A stretch of 64,000 nt of DNA. Origin: Lewinellaceae bacterium (GTDB taxonomy: Bacteria; Bacteroidota; Bacteroidia; Chitinophagales; Saprospiraceae). This document shows, one piece after another, positions 45,905 to 55,003 of the stretch (its first letter is position 1; the number at the start of each line of letters is the position of its first letter). The notes under the pieces are model-generated. The model did not search any database. It worked only from the letters and a program-made list of their open reading frames with translations, and was not told the origin of the DNA. The translations under genes were made by a program, and so were the position numbers. The stretch lies in NCBI GenBank assembly GCA_016713985.1, contig JADJOD010000023.1, positions 1 through 64,000 on the forward strand, in the 5' to 3' direction.

Positions 45905-48334
45905 TCAGTTCCCGCTCTTGATCCGCGAATTCACGTCTTCCGTACCCGTTTTGCGCTGGCGGGCGCCTTTGATATTTTTGTTTCCGAAATTGTACCGGAA
46001 GTTCAGTTTTACCGTTTGGCTTTCCCAGTTGCCGTGGCCCAACATGTAGAGGCCCGGGGTGAAGTCGTTCACGCTGCGCCAGCCGGCGGTGCCGAGTACG
46101 TCGCCGACGAGCAGACTGATCGTGCCGTCGCCGTCGAGTATTTGTTTGCGTACACCCACGTCCATGGCGCCCATGGCTTTGCTGCGGAATACGGCCTGCC
46201 AGATGGAAGGGCTGTTGAACCAGCCGGACACCTGGAACGACCAGCCTTTGGGCAGCCGGAAAGTGTGTTCGTTGTACAGGTTGAGCGACTTGAACGAGGC
46301 GCTGTAGGCATAACCCGGGCGGAAATTAGCGTCGAATGAACTGATCACACCGGTGACGCTGAGGTAACTTTCCCACCATTTGGCAATGGGTACCGGCGTG
46401 CCGATGCTGAGCGACCAGTTGTCCTGACTGGCGATGTTGCCGTTGCGCAGGAAAGACGCGCCGCCCGATGCCGTGTCGATGTATTCGGTGAATACGTCGT
46501 TGGTGTGGCTGTAACCCACCGTCGTATTGATAAAGCCCATAAACGTGTGCGTCAGTTCCACGCTGTTGGTGAATTGCGGGCGCAGGTAGGGGTTGCCTTT
46601 GCGGTACGTTAGTTCGTCGAGTTTATCTTCGAAGGGGTTGAGGTCGCGGTAACTGGGCCGGTCGATCCGGCGGCTGTAGGTCAGGCTGAACTGGTTTTTT
46701 TCGTTCATCGCAAACGTCACCGCCGCGCTCGGAAACCAGCTGAGGTACTGCTCTCCCTTGGGGTCTTCGTCGTCGTTGGGTTTCAGGCTGGTCAGGTCGC
46801 CCGACCAGTCGGTGTGTTCGGCGCGGAGCCCGGCCTGGAAACTCCATTTTTTCACCCGGACGTTGTAGTTGATGTAACCGGCATTCACCATCTCCTTGTA
46901 AACGAATTGGTTACTGCGTCCGGTGTCGATAACGGACACGCCGTCTTCCACGTTGAAAAAGTCGAAGGTATTGTCCGTTTCCACGTTGTTCAACTTGAAG
47001 CCGGCGCCCAGTTTGCCTTTCAGAAAAGGCTGCTCGTAATCGGCTTTCAGGATCAGCATGTCGATGTCGGTCGGGGTGTTGTTGCGGTAAATATTTTCCG
47101 ACAAAACCGTTTCTTCCGTCGCGTCTTTGTAGTAGTTGGGTTGGTAGGAATTGGCGCGGGAGCGGTAGAGGCCGCGGTTGGCATCGATCGTCAGTTCGCG
47201 GCCGGTGGTGTCGGCGAAGCGATAATTGACGTTAAAATTGAAGTTGTTGCGTTTTTGCGGCTGATAATTGCCGGCTACCAGCACCGATTCGATGGTTTCC
47301 GGCGCATCCAGCGAAGAGATGGCCGTGCGCGCGTCGTTGCTCCAGGGGCCTTGTGCATGGCGGCCGTCGACAATAAAACCGAGGGTGTGTTTGGCGCCGA
47401 GGAAAAAGTCGGAGCCGAGTTTGAAGTTGTGGTTATTGTTGTTGTCCTTCATGTCGCTGTGCTGGTCGTACCGTTTGCCGTCCTGGTCGCGGGTGAGGTA
47501 GAGGTCGTTGTGCCAGTCGCCGTAGTGGTTGTTGTAATTGCCAAACACGTTGACCCATTCGTTGCGGTGGTTGAAGGAGAGGTTGCCGCCGCCTTTGAGG
47601 CTTTTGCCGTACACGGCTTCGCCGCCGATGGAGCCGTTGGTGCCGAGCGTGCGGTTTTTCCGGGTTTTGAAGTTGATGATGCCCGCATTACCCGAAGCGT
47701 CGTATTTGGCGGAGGGGTTGGTGATCATTTCGATGGCCGCAATGTCTTCGGCCCGAAGTCCTTTGAGGTAGTTGGCCAAATCCTTGGAATCCATGGGTAC
47801 GTCGCGGCCGTCGATTTGAAAACGCACGCTGTTTTTTCCTTTCAGGGCGATATTGTCGTTGTTGTCAACCACCACGCCGGGCGCTTTGCGCAGCAATTCC
47901 AGCGCATTTTGCCCCTGGGCATTGATGTTGCCCTCCACGTTCAGCACCGTTTTGTCGGCATTCACCTCCAGGATGGGGCGGCGGGCCACCACGGTCACCT
48001 GACCGAGTTCCTGCGCGTTTTCCTGAAGTGCAATTTTTTCGATGATTTTGTCGCCGCCGCTGTAGTCGAACACCGGGCTGGCGCCTTTACCCGAACCGAC
48101 GAGGCTGGAATTGATAAAATAACGCCCGGAGGAGATATTTTCAAACTCGTATTTGCCGTCGGAATCGGTGATGGCGCCTTTAACGAGGGCCGAATCTGCC
48201 GCGTTGTACAAAACGACGGTGGCAAATTCGGCCCCGTAACCGTCGCCATTGGTTACGACACCCCTGATTTGTTGGGCAGTGACAGTGGTGGCTGCCGCGA
48301 CGAGCACGGCAAAGGAAAGCAGGAAGGTTTTCAT
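45905..48334 (-). CDS. TonB-dependent receptor / outer-membrane beta-barrel (OMP_b-brl type)
   Basis: 809 residues. Signal peptide to about 20 (VTAQ), CarboxypepD_reg-like domain (GVVTNGDGYGAEFATVVLYN), plug domain with LRKAPGVVVDNNDNIALKGK and EMITNPSAKYDASGNAGIIN, a pattern typical of the outer_membrane_beta-barrel_3 family of Bacteroidota. A barrel follows (WSFQAGLRAEHTDWSG, SYRDLNPFEDKL). The tail after the last strand (KNIKGARQRKTGTEDVNSRI) is basic, as often in this family. No SusD. Substrate unknown. Confidence 0.9.
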   Translation of the reverse strand: MKTFLLSFAVLVAAATTVTAQQIRGVVTNGDGYGAEFATVVLYNAADSALVKGAITDSDGKYEFENISSGRYFINSSLVGSGKGASPVFDYSGGDKIIEKIALQENAQELGQVTVVARRPILEVNADKTVLNVEGNINAQGQNALELLRKAPGVVVDNNDNIALKGKNSVRFQIDGRDVPMDSKDLANYLKGLRAEDIAAIEMITNPSAKYDASGNAGIINFKTRKNRTLGTNGSIGGEAVYGKSLKGGGNLSFNHRNEWVNVFGNYNNHYGDWHNDLYLTRDQDGKRYDQHSDMKDNNNNHNFKLGSDFFLGAKHTLGFIVDGRHAQGPWSNDARTAISSLDAPETIESVLVAGNYQPQKRNNFNFNVNYRFADTTGRELTIDANRGLYRSRANSYQPNYYKDATEETVLSENIYRNNTPTDIDMLILKADYEQPFLKGKLGAGFKLNNVETDNTFDFFNVEDGVSVIDTGRSNQFVYKEMVNAGYINYNVRVKKWSFQAGLRAEHTDWSGDLTSLKPNDDEDPKGEQYLSWFPSAAVTFAMNEKNQFSLTYSRRIDRPSYRDLNPFEDKLDELTYRKGNPYLRPQFTNSVELTHTFMGFINTTVGYSHTNDVFTEYIDTASGGASFLRNGNIASQDNWSLSIGTPVPIAKWWESYLSVTGVISSFDANFRPGYAYSASFKSLNLYNEHTFRLPKGWSFQVSGWFNSPSIWQAVFRSKAMGAMDVGVRKQILDGDGTISLLVGDVLGTAGWRSVNDFTPGLYMLGHGNWESQTVKLNFRYNFGNKNIKGARQRKTGTEDVNSRIKSGN

Positions 48335-48585
48335 TGCTTAATTATTAGTTGTGGTACTGAATTCGTTTTTGTCGGATGTTGCAAAGGTGTGGGTAAATGG
48401 TAGTATGTAAAACAAGGAACATACCAAAACCATATTCCTTTCTATGAACAAACCCTGTGACACGACGAAAGGCAATGTGGTTACACCCGGAAAGATTTTT
48501 TTCGCCGTTTTGTGGAATTCGGTATTCAACAGACGTGCTGAAAGACAACAAGGTTACAGCCGGGATGCACCGAAATTGGAAAACT
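48335..48585. other. Intergenic region upstream of the TonB receptor, downstream of birA
   Basis: No gene or clear consensus promoter seen. Contains only short frames. Confidence 0.4.
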
Positions 48586-49368
48586 TCAGTTAATTAAAAA
48601 TCGGATCTCTTTCAAATCAAAAACCTCCTCCCGCCCCGGTTCCTGTTCCACGTACAATCGCCCGTCCGCGCCGACGCCGAGGATCACCGCCAGGAATTCC
48701 GCCCCGTCCGCCCGCTCAAAGTGTGCAGGCACACCCAAACGGTATAGTTGCTCTTCGTATTCGGCTTTTACAGCCGCCCGGCGCCCGGATTTTAGTTGCA
48801 GGTACCGCCGTTCCAGGCATTCGAGCAACTTGTCGGATACGGTTTCCAGGTCGAAATCACGGCCAAAGGCCAGTGCCGTGGAGGTAGGGTTCGGAATCGC
48901 GGCGTCAAATTCCAACTGATTGATATTCAATCCAATGCCCACAACGGAAGATTGCAGAAGTCGCCCCGACAAGGCGTTTTGAATCAGGATACCACCCGCT
49001 TTACGGTCGCCGATATACAGATCATTGGGCCATTTTATTTTTATTTCGGGAGACGGTGGGCGGGAGGTGGTAGTGGAAAGATGGCGGACGGTATCGTGAA
49101 GGGCTAAGGATACAGCCATACTCAGGTAAAATTGCGCGCCGGCCTCCAGCCAGTTCGGGTAAAAAATAACGCTCAGGGTCAGGTTTTGGCCGGCGGCACT
49201 TTCCCAGCGACTGCCAAATTGGCCGCGCCCGGCTGTCTGACTGGCAGCCCGAACCACCGTACCCTCCGGTGGCGTGCTTTTTGCGACCAGATCCGCAGCG
49301 TAATCGTTCGTAGACGGCAGTTCGTCGAAACGGTGGTAAACTTTTCCGGTGAAAAGGGTGTTTGCCAT
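48586..49368 (-). CDS. birA: Biotin--[acetyl-CoA carboxylase] ligase
   Basis: 260 residues, the short form without the DNA-binding repressor domain. Catalytic motif GRGQFGSRWES near 48-58, ATP/biotin-binding KIKWPNDLYIGDRKAGGIL and a small C-terminal domain. Attaches biotin to carboxylase subunits. Divergent from rsfS-ftsH; the birA-rsfS-ftsH order is common in Bacteroidota. Confidence 0.95.
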   Translation of the reverse strand: MANTLFTGKVYHRFDELPSTNDYAADLVAKSTPPEGTVVRAASQTAGRGQFGSRWESAAGQNLTLSVIFYPNWLEAGAQFYLSMAVSLALHDTVRHLSTTTSRPPSPEIKIKWPNDLYIGDRKAGGILIQNALSGRLLQSSVVGIGLNINQLEFDAAIPNPTSTALAFGRDFDLETVSDKLLECLERRYLQLKSGRRAAVKAEYEEQLYRLGVPAHFERADGAEFLAVILGVGADGRLYVEQEPGREEVFDLKEIRFLIN

Positions 49369-49430
49369 GTGTTTTTATCCGGCAAGCGGCATCTTTACAA
49401 GAAGAAAGCCGCAAAGGACGTTTAAGGCGG

Positions 49431-49461
49431 TTGAACAGACGCAATTTGCGTTGTATCTTTA
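49431..49461 (+). promoter_or_regulatory. Promoter of rsfS-ftsH
   Basis: TTG at 49431-49433, 20-bp spacer, TATCTTTA at 49454-49461 (last base off consensus). It gives a leader of about 115 nt before the TTG start. Confidence 0.6.
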
Positions 49462-49581
49462 TCGCATCATTTTGACAACAAGTGCCCCGGCGAATTTTAA
49501 GTTGATATAAAACGCAAGGTTACTCCCTGCCGTATATCTCGTCTGAACACTAACACGTTTTTACATTCAACCATTCAACAC

Positions 49582-49977
49582 TTGATTTCAGGCACAGCAA
49601 CACGACGGATCAAAGTCCGCGATACGGACTCCGAAAAACTCAATCACCTCATCGTTGAAGGTATTCGGGATAAAAAAGGTAAAAATATCATTCAACTCGA
49701 CCTTCGCAAACTGGGCGATGCGCCGGCAGACTTTTTTATTATCTGTGAAGGCGACTCGAATACACACGTCAAGGCGATCTCCGACAGCATTTACAAAAAA
49801 GTAAAAGACGAATTGTACACCATGCCATCCCACATGGAAGGGTCGACGAATGCCAAATGGATATTGATGGATTACTTCAATACTGTCGTTCACGTTTTTT
49901 ATCCCGAAACGCGGGAATTTTACGATATTGAGAATTTGTGGAGCGACGCTGACGCAACCGAGTTTGCTGAAGTATGA
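49582..49977 (+). CDS. rsfS: Ribosome silencing factor RsfS
   Basis: 131 residues. Binds uL14 and blocks subunit joining in starvation. Family motifs: GKNIIQLDLRKLGDAPADFF, FIICEGDSNTHVKAI, HMEGSTNAKWILMDYFNTVV, HVFYPETREFYDIENLW. No ATG or GTG lies in frame between the upstream stop and the conserved region, so TTG at 49582 is the likely start. It is followed by ftsH after 40 bp with a small hairpin between (AGAGGCT/AGCCTCT, 49983-50003). Confidence 0.93.
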   Translation: MISGTATRRIKVRDTDSEKLNHLIVEGIRDKKGKNIIQLDLRKLGDAPADFFIICEGDSNTHVKAISDSIYKKVKDELYTMPSHMEGSTNAKWILMDYFNTVVHVFYPETREFYDIENLWSDADATEFAEV

Positions 49978-50017
49978 AAACAGAGGCTGTTTCAAAAGCC
50001 TCTCCAAACCTTTTAAC

Positions 50018-52057
50018 ATGGAACAGGAACAAAAAAATAAAAATAAACGCGACGAGGAGCAGAATGACCAGCGGCCGCAACGCGACGGCGGCGAATCGGG
50101 CGGCGAAGGCGGTGGTATGCCCCGCTTCAGTTTTATGTGGATCTACATCCTCATAGGCCTGGCCTTGCTCGGGTTGCAAATGGCTAAATTTATGGGTGGT
50201 TCGCAAAAAGCCACCATGGTCGAGTTCGAAAAATGGGCGCGGAAAGGCCAGATCGAACGCCTCGTGGTCATTAACAACGAGGAAGCGCAAATCTTTATCA
50301 AAAAAGACTCGCTCGTTTCGCCGGACCACACCAACCTGAAAGCCGAACTGAAAGACCCGGGCAGCAAACTGCCGCAGTACATCGTCAACATCGGCAAGCC
50401 GGAAGTGCTCGAAACCCGGATGAAAGACATCAACGACGCGCTGGTTAAGGACAAAAAAGCCAAACTGATCGCCGAATACGACCCGCAAACGAACTGGACG
50501 GCTACCCTGCTCACCTACCTCCTGCCCCTGCTGATCTTTATCGGTCTGTGGCTGATTATTCTTCGCCGCATGGGCGGAGGCGCAGGCGGCCCCGGCTCGC
50601 AGATCTTCAATATCGGCAAATCGAAGGCTACCTTGTTCGACAACAATACCAAAGTCAACATCACTTTTGCCGACGTGGCGGGGCTCGATGAAGCCAAGGA
50701 AGAAGTAATGGAAGTGGTTGATTTTTTGAAAAACCCGAAAAAATACACCACGCTGGGTGGAAAAATCCCCAAAGGTGTGCTGCTCGTTGGCCCTCCGGGC
50801 ACCGGCAAAACGCTACTCGCAAAAGCCGTGGCCGGTGAAGCCGGCGCGCCGTTTTTCTCCATTTCGGGTTCCGATTTTGTGGAAATGTTTGTCGGCGTTG
50901 GCGCCTCGCGTGTACGCGACCTGTTCCGGCAGGCGCGTGAAAAAGCCCCCTGTATCATTTTTATCGACGAAATAGACGCCATCGGCCGCGCCCGCGGGCG
51001 CGGCGCCATCCAGGGCGGCAACGACGAACGGGAAAACACGCTCAACCAGTTGCTTGTGGAAATGGACGGCTTCCCGACCGATAAAGGTGTCATCCTGATG
51101 GCCGCCACCAACCGCCCCGACATCCTCGACCACGCGCTGATGCGCCCCGGCCGTTTCGACCGGCAGATCGGTATCGGTCGCCCGGACCTGAACGGCCGCG
51201 CCCAGATTTTCGAGGTGCACATGAAAAACATCAAAGTTGGCCCGGAAGTCACGGCGCTGGCTTTGTCCGAAATGACCCCCGGGTTTGTCGGCGCCGACAT
51301 CGCCAACGTGTGCAACGAAGCGGCGCTTATCGCCGCCCGCCGCAACAAAAAAGCGGTGGATATCGACGACTTCAACTACGCCTTAGACAAGGTGATCGGC
51401 GGTCTGGAGAAGAAAAACAAAATCATCAGTCCGGAAGAAAAACAGATCATCGCCTACCACGAGGCCGGCCACGCCATTTGCGGCTGGTTCCTCGAATACG
51501 CCCACCCGCTGGTGAAGGTAACAATTGTGCCGCGTGGCTTAGCGGCGCTGGGTTACGCCCAGTACCTGCCGAAAGAACAGTACATCACCCGGAAGGAAAA
51601 ACTGCTCGACGATATTTGTATGACCCTCGGCGGCCGCGCCGCAGAATCGGTTGTATTCGACAAGATCAGCACCGGCGCACAAAGCGACCTCGACCATATC
51701 ACGAAACTGTCGTACGATATGATCATCAATTACGGTCTGAACGAAAAAGTGGGCAACGTGTCGTTCTATTCCATGCTCAACGAAAGCTATACGCGGCCCT
51801 TTTCGGAACAAACCGCCTACCTCATCGATCAGGAAGTGAAAATTATGATCGACGAGCAATACGACCGGGCCAAAAACCTGCTGCGCGACAAACGCAAGGA
51901 ACTCGATGCCCTGGCCCACGCCCTGCTTGAAAAAGAAGTGCTGCACCGCGCCGACCTCGAACGGATCATCGGCAAACGCCCGTTCCACGACCCGACACCG
52001 GGTGAAAGCGCCCATGTGGCCGAAGTGGAGCCGCCGCAACGGGACGACGAGGAGTGA
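50018..52057 (+). CDS. ftsH: ATP-dependent zinc metalloprotease FtsH
   Basis: 679 residues from MEQEQKNKNKRDEEQNDQ. Membrane helix at about 36-52 and a second near 168-186 flank the periplasmic domain. AAA+ module: Walker A GPPGTGKT (about 258-265), Walker B IIFIDEIDAIG, SRH ATNRPDILDHALMRPGRFD. Zinc site HEAGH at 481-485. Degrades misfolded and regulatory membrane and cytoplasmic proteins. Cotranscribed with rsfS; a strong terminator follows. Confidence 0.98.
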   Translation: MEQEQKNKNKRDEEQNDQRPQRDGGESGGEGGGMPRFSFMWIYILIGLALLGLQMAKFMGGSQKATMVEFEKWARKGQIERLVVINNEEAQIFIKKDSLVSPDHTNLKAELKDPGSKLPQYIVNIGKPEVLETRMKDINDALVKDKKAKLIAEYDPQTNWTATLLTYLLPLLIFIGLWLIILRRMGGGAGGPGSQIFNIGKSKATLFDNNTKVNITFADVAGLDEAKEEVMEVVDFLKNPKKYTTLGGKIPKGVLLVGPPGTGKTLLAKAVAGEAGAPFFSISGSDFVEMFVGVGASRVRDLFRQAREKAPCIIFIDEIDAIGRARGRGAIQGGNDERENTLNQLLVEMDGFPTDKGVILMAATNRPDILDHALMRPGRFDRQIGIGRPDLNGRAQIFEVHMKNIKVGPEVTALALSEMTPGFVGADIANVCNEAALIAARRNKKAVDIDDFNYALDKVIGGLEKKNKIISPEEKQIIAYHEAGHAICGWFLEYAHPLVKVTIVPRGLAALGYAQYLPKEQYITRKEKLLDDICMTLGGRAAESVVFDKISTGAQSDLDHITKLSYDMIINYGLNEKVGNVSFYSMLNESYTRPFSEQTAYLIDQEVKIMIDEQYDRAKNLLRDKRKELDALAHALLEKEVLHRADLERIIGKRPFHDPTPGESAHVAEVEPPQRDDEE

Positions 52058-52105
52058 ACTGTGAGTCAAAAGTCGTGAGTTGTAAGTCGCGACTACGCTC
52101 TTGTG

Positions 52106-52147
52106 CCGCCGCGCTGGTTGATATCCGGCGCGGCGGCGTTTTTTTTG
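52106..52147 (+). terminator. Terminator of rsfS-ftsH
   Basis: GC-rich arms (GCCGCCGCGC and GCGCGGCGGC) around TTGATAT, followed by eight T. A similar hairpin is at 54845-54892. Confidence 0.88.
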
Positions 52148-52220
52148 TGGATTAGAATACTAACAATGTTAATCTACAGGATTTTAACATCCCAATTTCT
52201 TAAATGATAGGAATGCCGTA

Positions 52221-52228
52221 TATCTTTG
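52221..52228 (+). promoter_or_regulatory. -7 element TATCTTTG before the M43-like remnant
   Basis: Exact consensus, 65 bp before the ATG at 52294. It shows that the longer frame starting at 52204 is not used. No good -33 TTG. Confidence 0.5.
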
Positions 52229-52293
52229 TTTGTGTTGGCCGATCTAATCATAAATTTTATCATATTCCTTCATTTTATAAAAACCGATTGCAC

Positions 52294-52860
52294 ATGAAAT
52301 CACGCCGAAATGTGGCACAAGGATTGTCACACACACACACAATTGCGATTGTATTGTTAAGTTTAATTACAAGCGCTTTATCCGCACAAACGCTTGAATG
52401 CGGCACCCCGGATATTCCATTGGCCACCCGGCAGGCCATCATGCAACAGCTTCCTCAGGCTGCTTCTGCGAGCAGCAGCCCCTGGAAAATCGCTATCTGG
52501 TTTTACCATCTTAAGCATGATGATGGAACAACAAACTGGGCTACCTTCGAACCCGAACAGGCTTTAGGGGACATCAATCAGTATTTTGACGGTTTATTTG
52601 AATTTTCAATTTGTGGAAAGACAGATATTAACGACGATGAATTTACAGTCTTATATATTATTCATTATTCCATTGTTGTTTCCACTTCTACTTCGCACGC
52701 AAACAATTCGACACGTCGACCAAAACGTGGCGGGTGGTTTGCAGAACGGTACAAGTTGGAACAATGCTTTTTCAACATTACAACCAGCCCTGGCAGCGGC
52801 CCAGTCCGGCGATATGATCTGGGTGGCTGCCGGCACATACAAACCGACACCCACTGCTAA
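52294..52860 (+). pseudogene. N-terminal remnant of a secreted M43-type (pappalysin-like) protein
   Basis: 188 codons open, but only the first about 115 look protein-like: signal peptide (IAIVLLSLITSALSAQ), TLECGTPDIPLATRQAIM and WFYHLKHDDGTTNWATFEPE, then DINQYFDGLFEFSICGKTDI. This matches the pre-domain of M43 metalloproteases (CGTP, then DGTG, LNxYF, CG, INNSxF). The zinc-binding HExxH and everything after are absent. From about 52640 the frame is a shadow of the next gene, whose ATG (52637) overlaps it. So it appears truncated by a recombination that joined a beta-helix gene. Confidence 0.6.
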
Positions 52861-54785
52861 TCGTTTTGCCTCATTCAAACTGGTCGATGGCGTACAATTA
52901 TACGGAGGTTTTGCAGGAACGGAAATGGCGCTGGAACAGCGCGATCCCCAAACGAACGAAACCGTCCTGAGCGGCGATATAGGCGTACTCGGTCTGAATA
53001 CTGACAATTCATATCATGTTGTGTACGGGAAAGGGCTTGGCAACAACACGGTACTGGATGGTTTTGTCATCACCGGCGGTTATTCATACGATGAATTTTC
53101 TTCGAACCTCGACGATTCGGGCGCCGGGATATTGCTGGAAGGAGCGCCCGGCGTTGCCAATTCGCGACCGCTCATCTCCAATTGCCGTTTCGAGCGCAAT
53201 TTCGCGTATATGGGCGGCGCGCTTTGCACCAGTTGGGAGGACCTCGAAAACCCCGGACAGGGGAAAAACCCGGTGAATCCGGTGCTTGAACGCTGCGAAT
53301 TCAGACATAACAAGGCCTCTACGGACGGCGGCGCGATTTACCTCAACAGCCCATCGGGCGCCGGGGATACTTTTACGATGGCGCGTTGCACATTAGCCGA
53401 TAATTACGTTTTCACGGGTAATGGTGGAGGGATTTGTTTCAACCAGACAGCCAATTCCAACAGCCGGTTCGTTTCTTGCGTTTTCGAACGCGATACTTCC
53501 TTTGGCGGATTGGCCGGGGCAATATACTATCCTCCGGCGCCATTGGTGATGAACACTTCTTCCCTGGTTCTGGATTCTTGCATCATCCGAAAAAATATAT
53601 CGACTGAAGGGACCGGATTGTTTTATAACGGGCATGTTTTAAATCCGGGCGATTCCGGAGTGCAATTTTTTTGCCGGATAAACCACTGTTGCTTCGAAGG
53701 CAACAAATCAAAAAATTCAAGCGGGTCAGCCTATCTGATGCTCGCTTCCCGTGGCGGAAAAATTACCGCCGAAATAACCGATTGCGTTTTTACAGACAAC
53801 CTTTCAGGCAACTATACCACCACGATTGGAGCTGTCTACAGTAGTGAAGTTGACGTTCATATCGAACGTTGTGTTTTTATGAACAATTACTATCGGAATT
53901 CTACGGAAACTTTGTATGGCCGTACACACCGGCACTTCCGGAGGCAGCGCAATCAACAAGGCGACCACCAGGATCAACAATTGTCTGTTCGCGCACAACG
54001 GCGGCGGGGTTGCGGTGCATTCCGGGCAAAAAAACTACGTAACTGCAAACATCACCAACTGCACGTTTTATGACAACAACGAGTACATATTTATCCACAG
54101 TTGGGATACATTATATAATCAGCCAAACGGGTATCACAACGACCTTTTTATCGACAATTGTATCGTTTGGGAGCCGGGTACCGACATAGTAAAGATGTTT
54201 TACAACAACGACCCCGACAATTTCAGCATGTTCGGCTATCATATCAACCACACTTTGTTGAGCCTTCAAGACAGCATCGGCGTGGCAGGCAGCCTGCAAG
54301 CCTTTGGCGACGGACTTTTATTCGATCAATACCCTGAGTTTAAGGATACGGCTGCAGGCGACTTTCGACTGGAGCCCTGTTCGCCCGCCGTGAACAAGGG
54401 CAATAACCTGCCCACTTTGGATGCCGGTTTGTCGATTGACCTGGACAGTTTTATGCGTATCAGATACAGTATTGTAGACATGGGCGCTTATGAGCAGCAG
54501 GATTCCTGCGATACGGTCTTTACGTCTGAAATAAATACGTTATCAACGCTGTATTTGTGGCCTAATCCATCCGTTTCAGGCGTCGTGCATATTCAAACCA
54601 CAAAGGAGTTTCCATTGGAAGGGCGTTTTCGGGTGTTTAATTCAAGCGGCCGGGAGGTTTACGCGCAAAACATGACGCTGTTACCGGTTAACAACCTCGA
54701 TTTAAGGTACTTACACGCAGGATTATATCAAATTAGATTTGAAACGTCCGTTGAAATATTTACGGGAAAGTGGTTAAAATTATAA
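52637..54785 (+). CDS. T9SS-secreted right-handed beta-helix protein, frameshifted
   Basis: 715 residues when one T is removed at 53911-53913. Signal peptide MNLQSYILFIIPLLFPLLLR, then the choice-of-anchor/beta-helix start IRHVDQNVAGGLQNGTSWNN (parallel beta-helix proteins begin with xxVxxxASGxxNGTSWxxA). Repeats of the form CRFERNFAYMGGAL, CEFRHNKASTDGGAIYL, CTLADNYVFTGNGGGICF follow. The second part contains GDFRLEPCSPAVNKGN and ends in a type A sorting domain (LYLWPNPSVSG, LRYLHAGLYQIRF, KWLKL). Probably a surface adhesin or polysaccharide-binding protein. Confidence 0.82.
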
Positions 54786-54844
54786 ATTTCTCACCCCGGG
54801 CATAGGTGCTATTCTCTTTGGCGGGGTTTAGCCATAGAAGGATG

Positions 54845-54892
54845 TGTTGCGCTGCGGCGGCGGACAAACATCCGGCGCGGCAGCGTTTTTTC
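54845..54892 (+). terminator. Terminator of the beta-helix gene
   Basis: GCGCTGCGGCGGCGG and CCGGCGCGGCAGCG arms (imperfect) around ACAAACAT, followed by TTTTTT. Confidence 0.75.
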
Positions 54893-54976
54893 CTCCCCCC
54901 TCCCAACCATACACGCGGATATTTCGTCTTCTCTGAACGATACGACCTGAATGCAGGCCGTGTACGGCGTATTCTT

Positions 54977-54984
54977 TATATTTG
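54977..54984 (+). promoter_or_regulatory. -7 element TATATTTG before the gene at 55004
   Basis: Exact consensus, 19 bp before the ATG; no TTG at -33. Confidence 0.5.
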
Positions 54985-55003
54985 AACGTCAAATCCCTTC
55001 CGT

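Noticed and set aside
46814..48403. 529-codon plus-strand frame
   Set aside because: Shadow of the TonB receptor; GC-rich codon structure keeps the opposite frame open, with no domain recognised.
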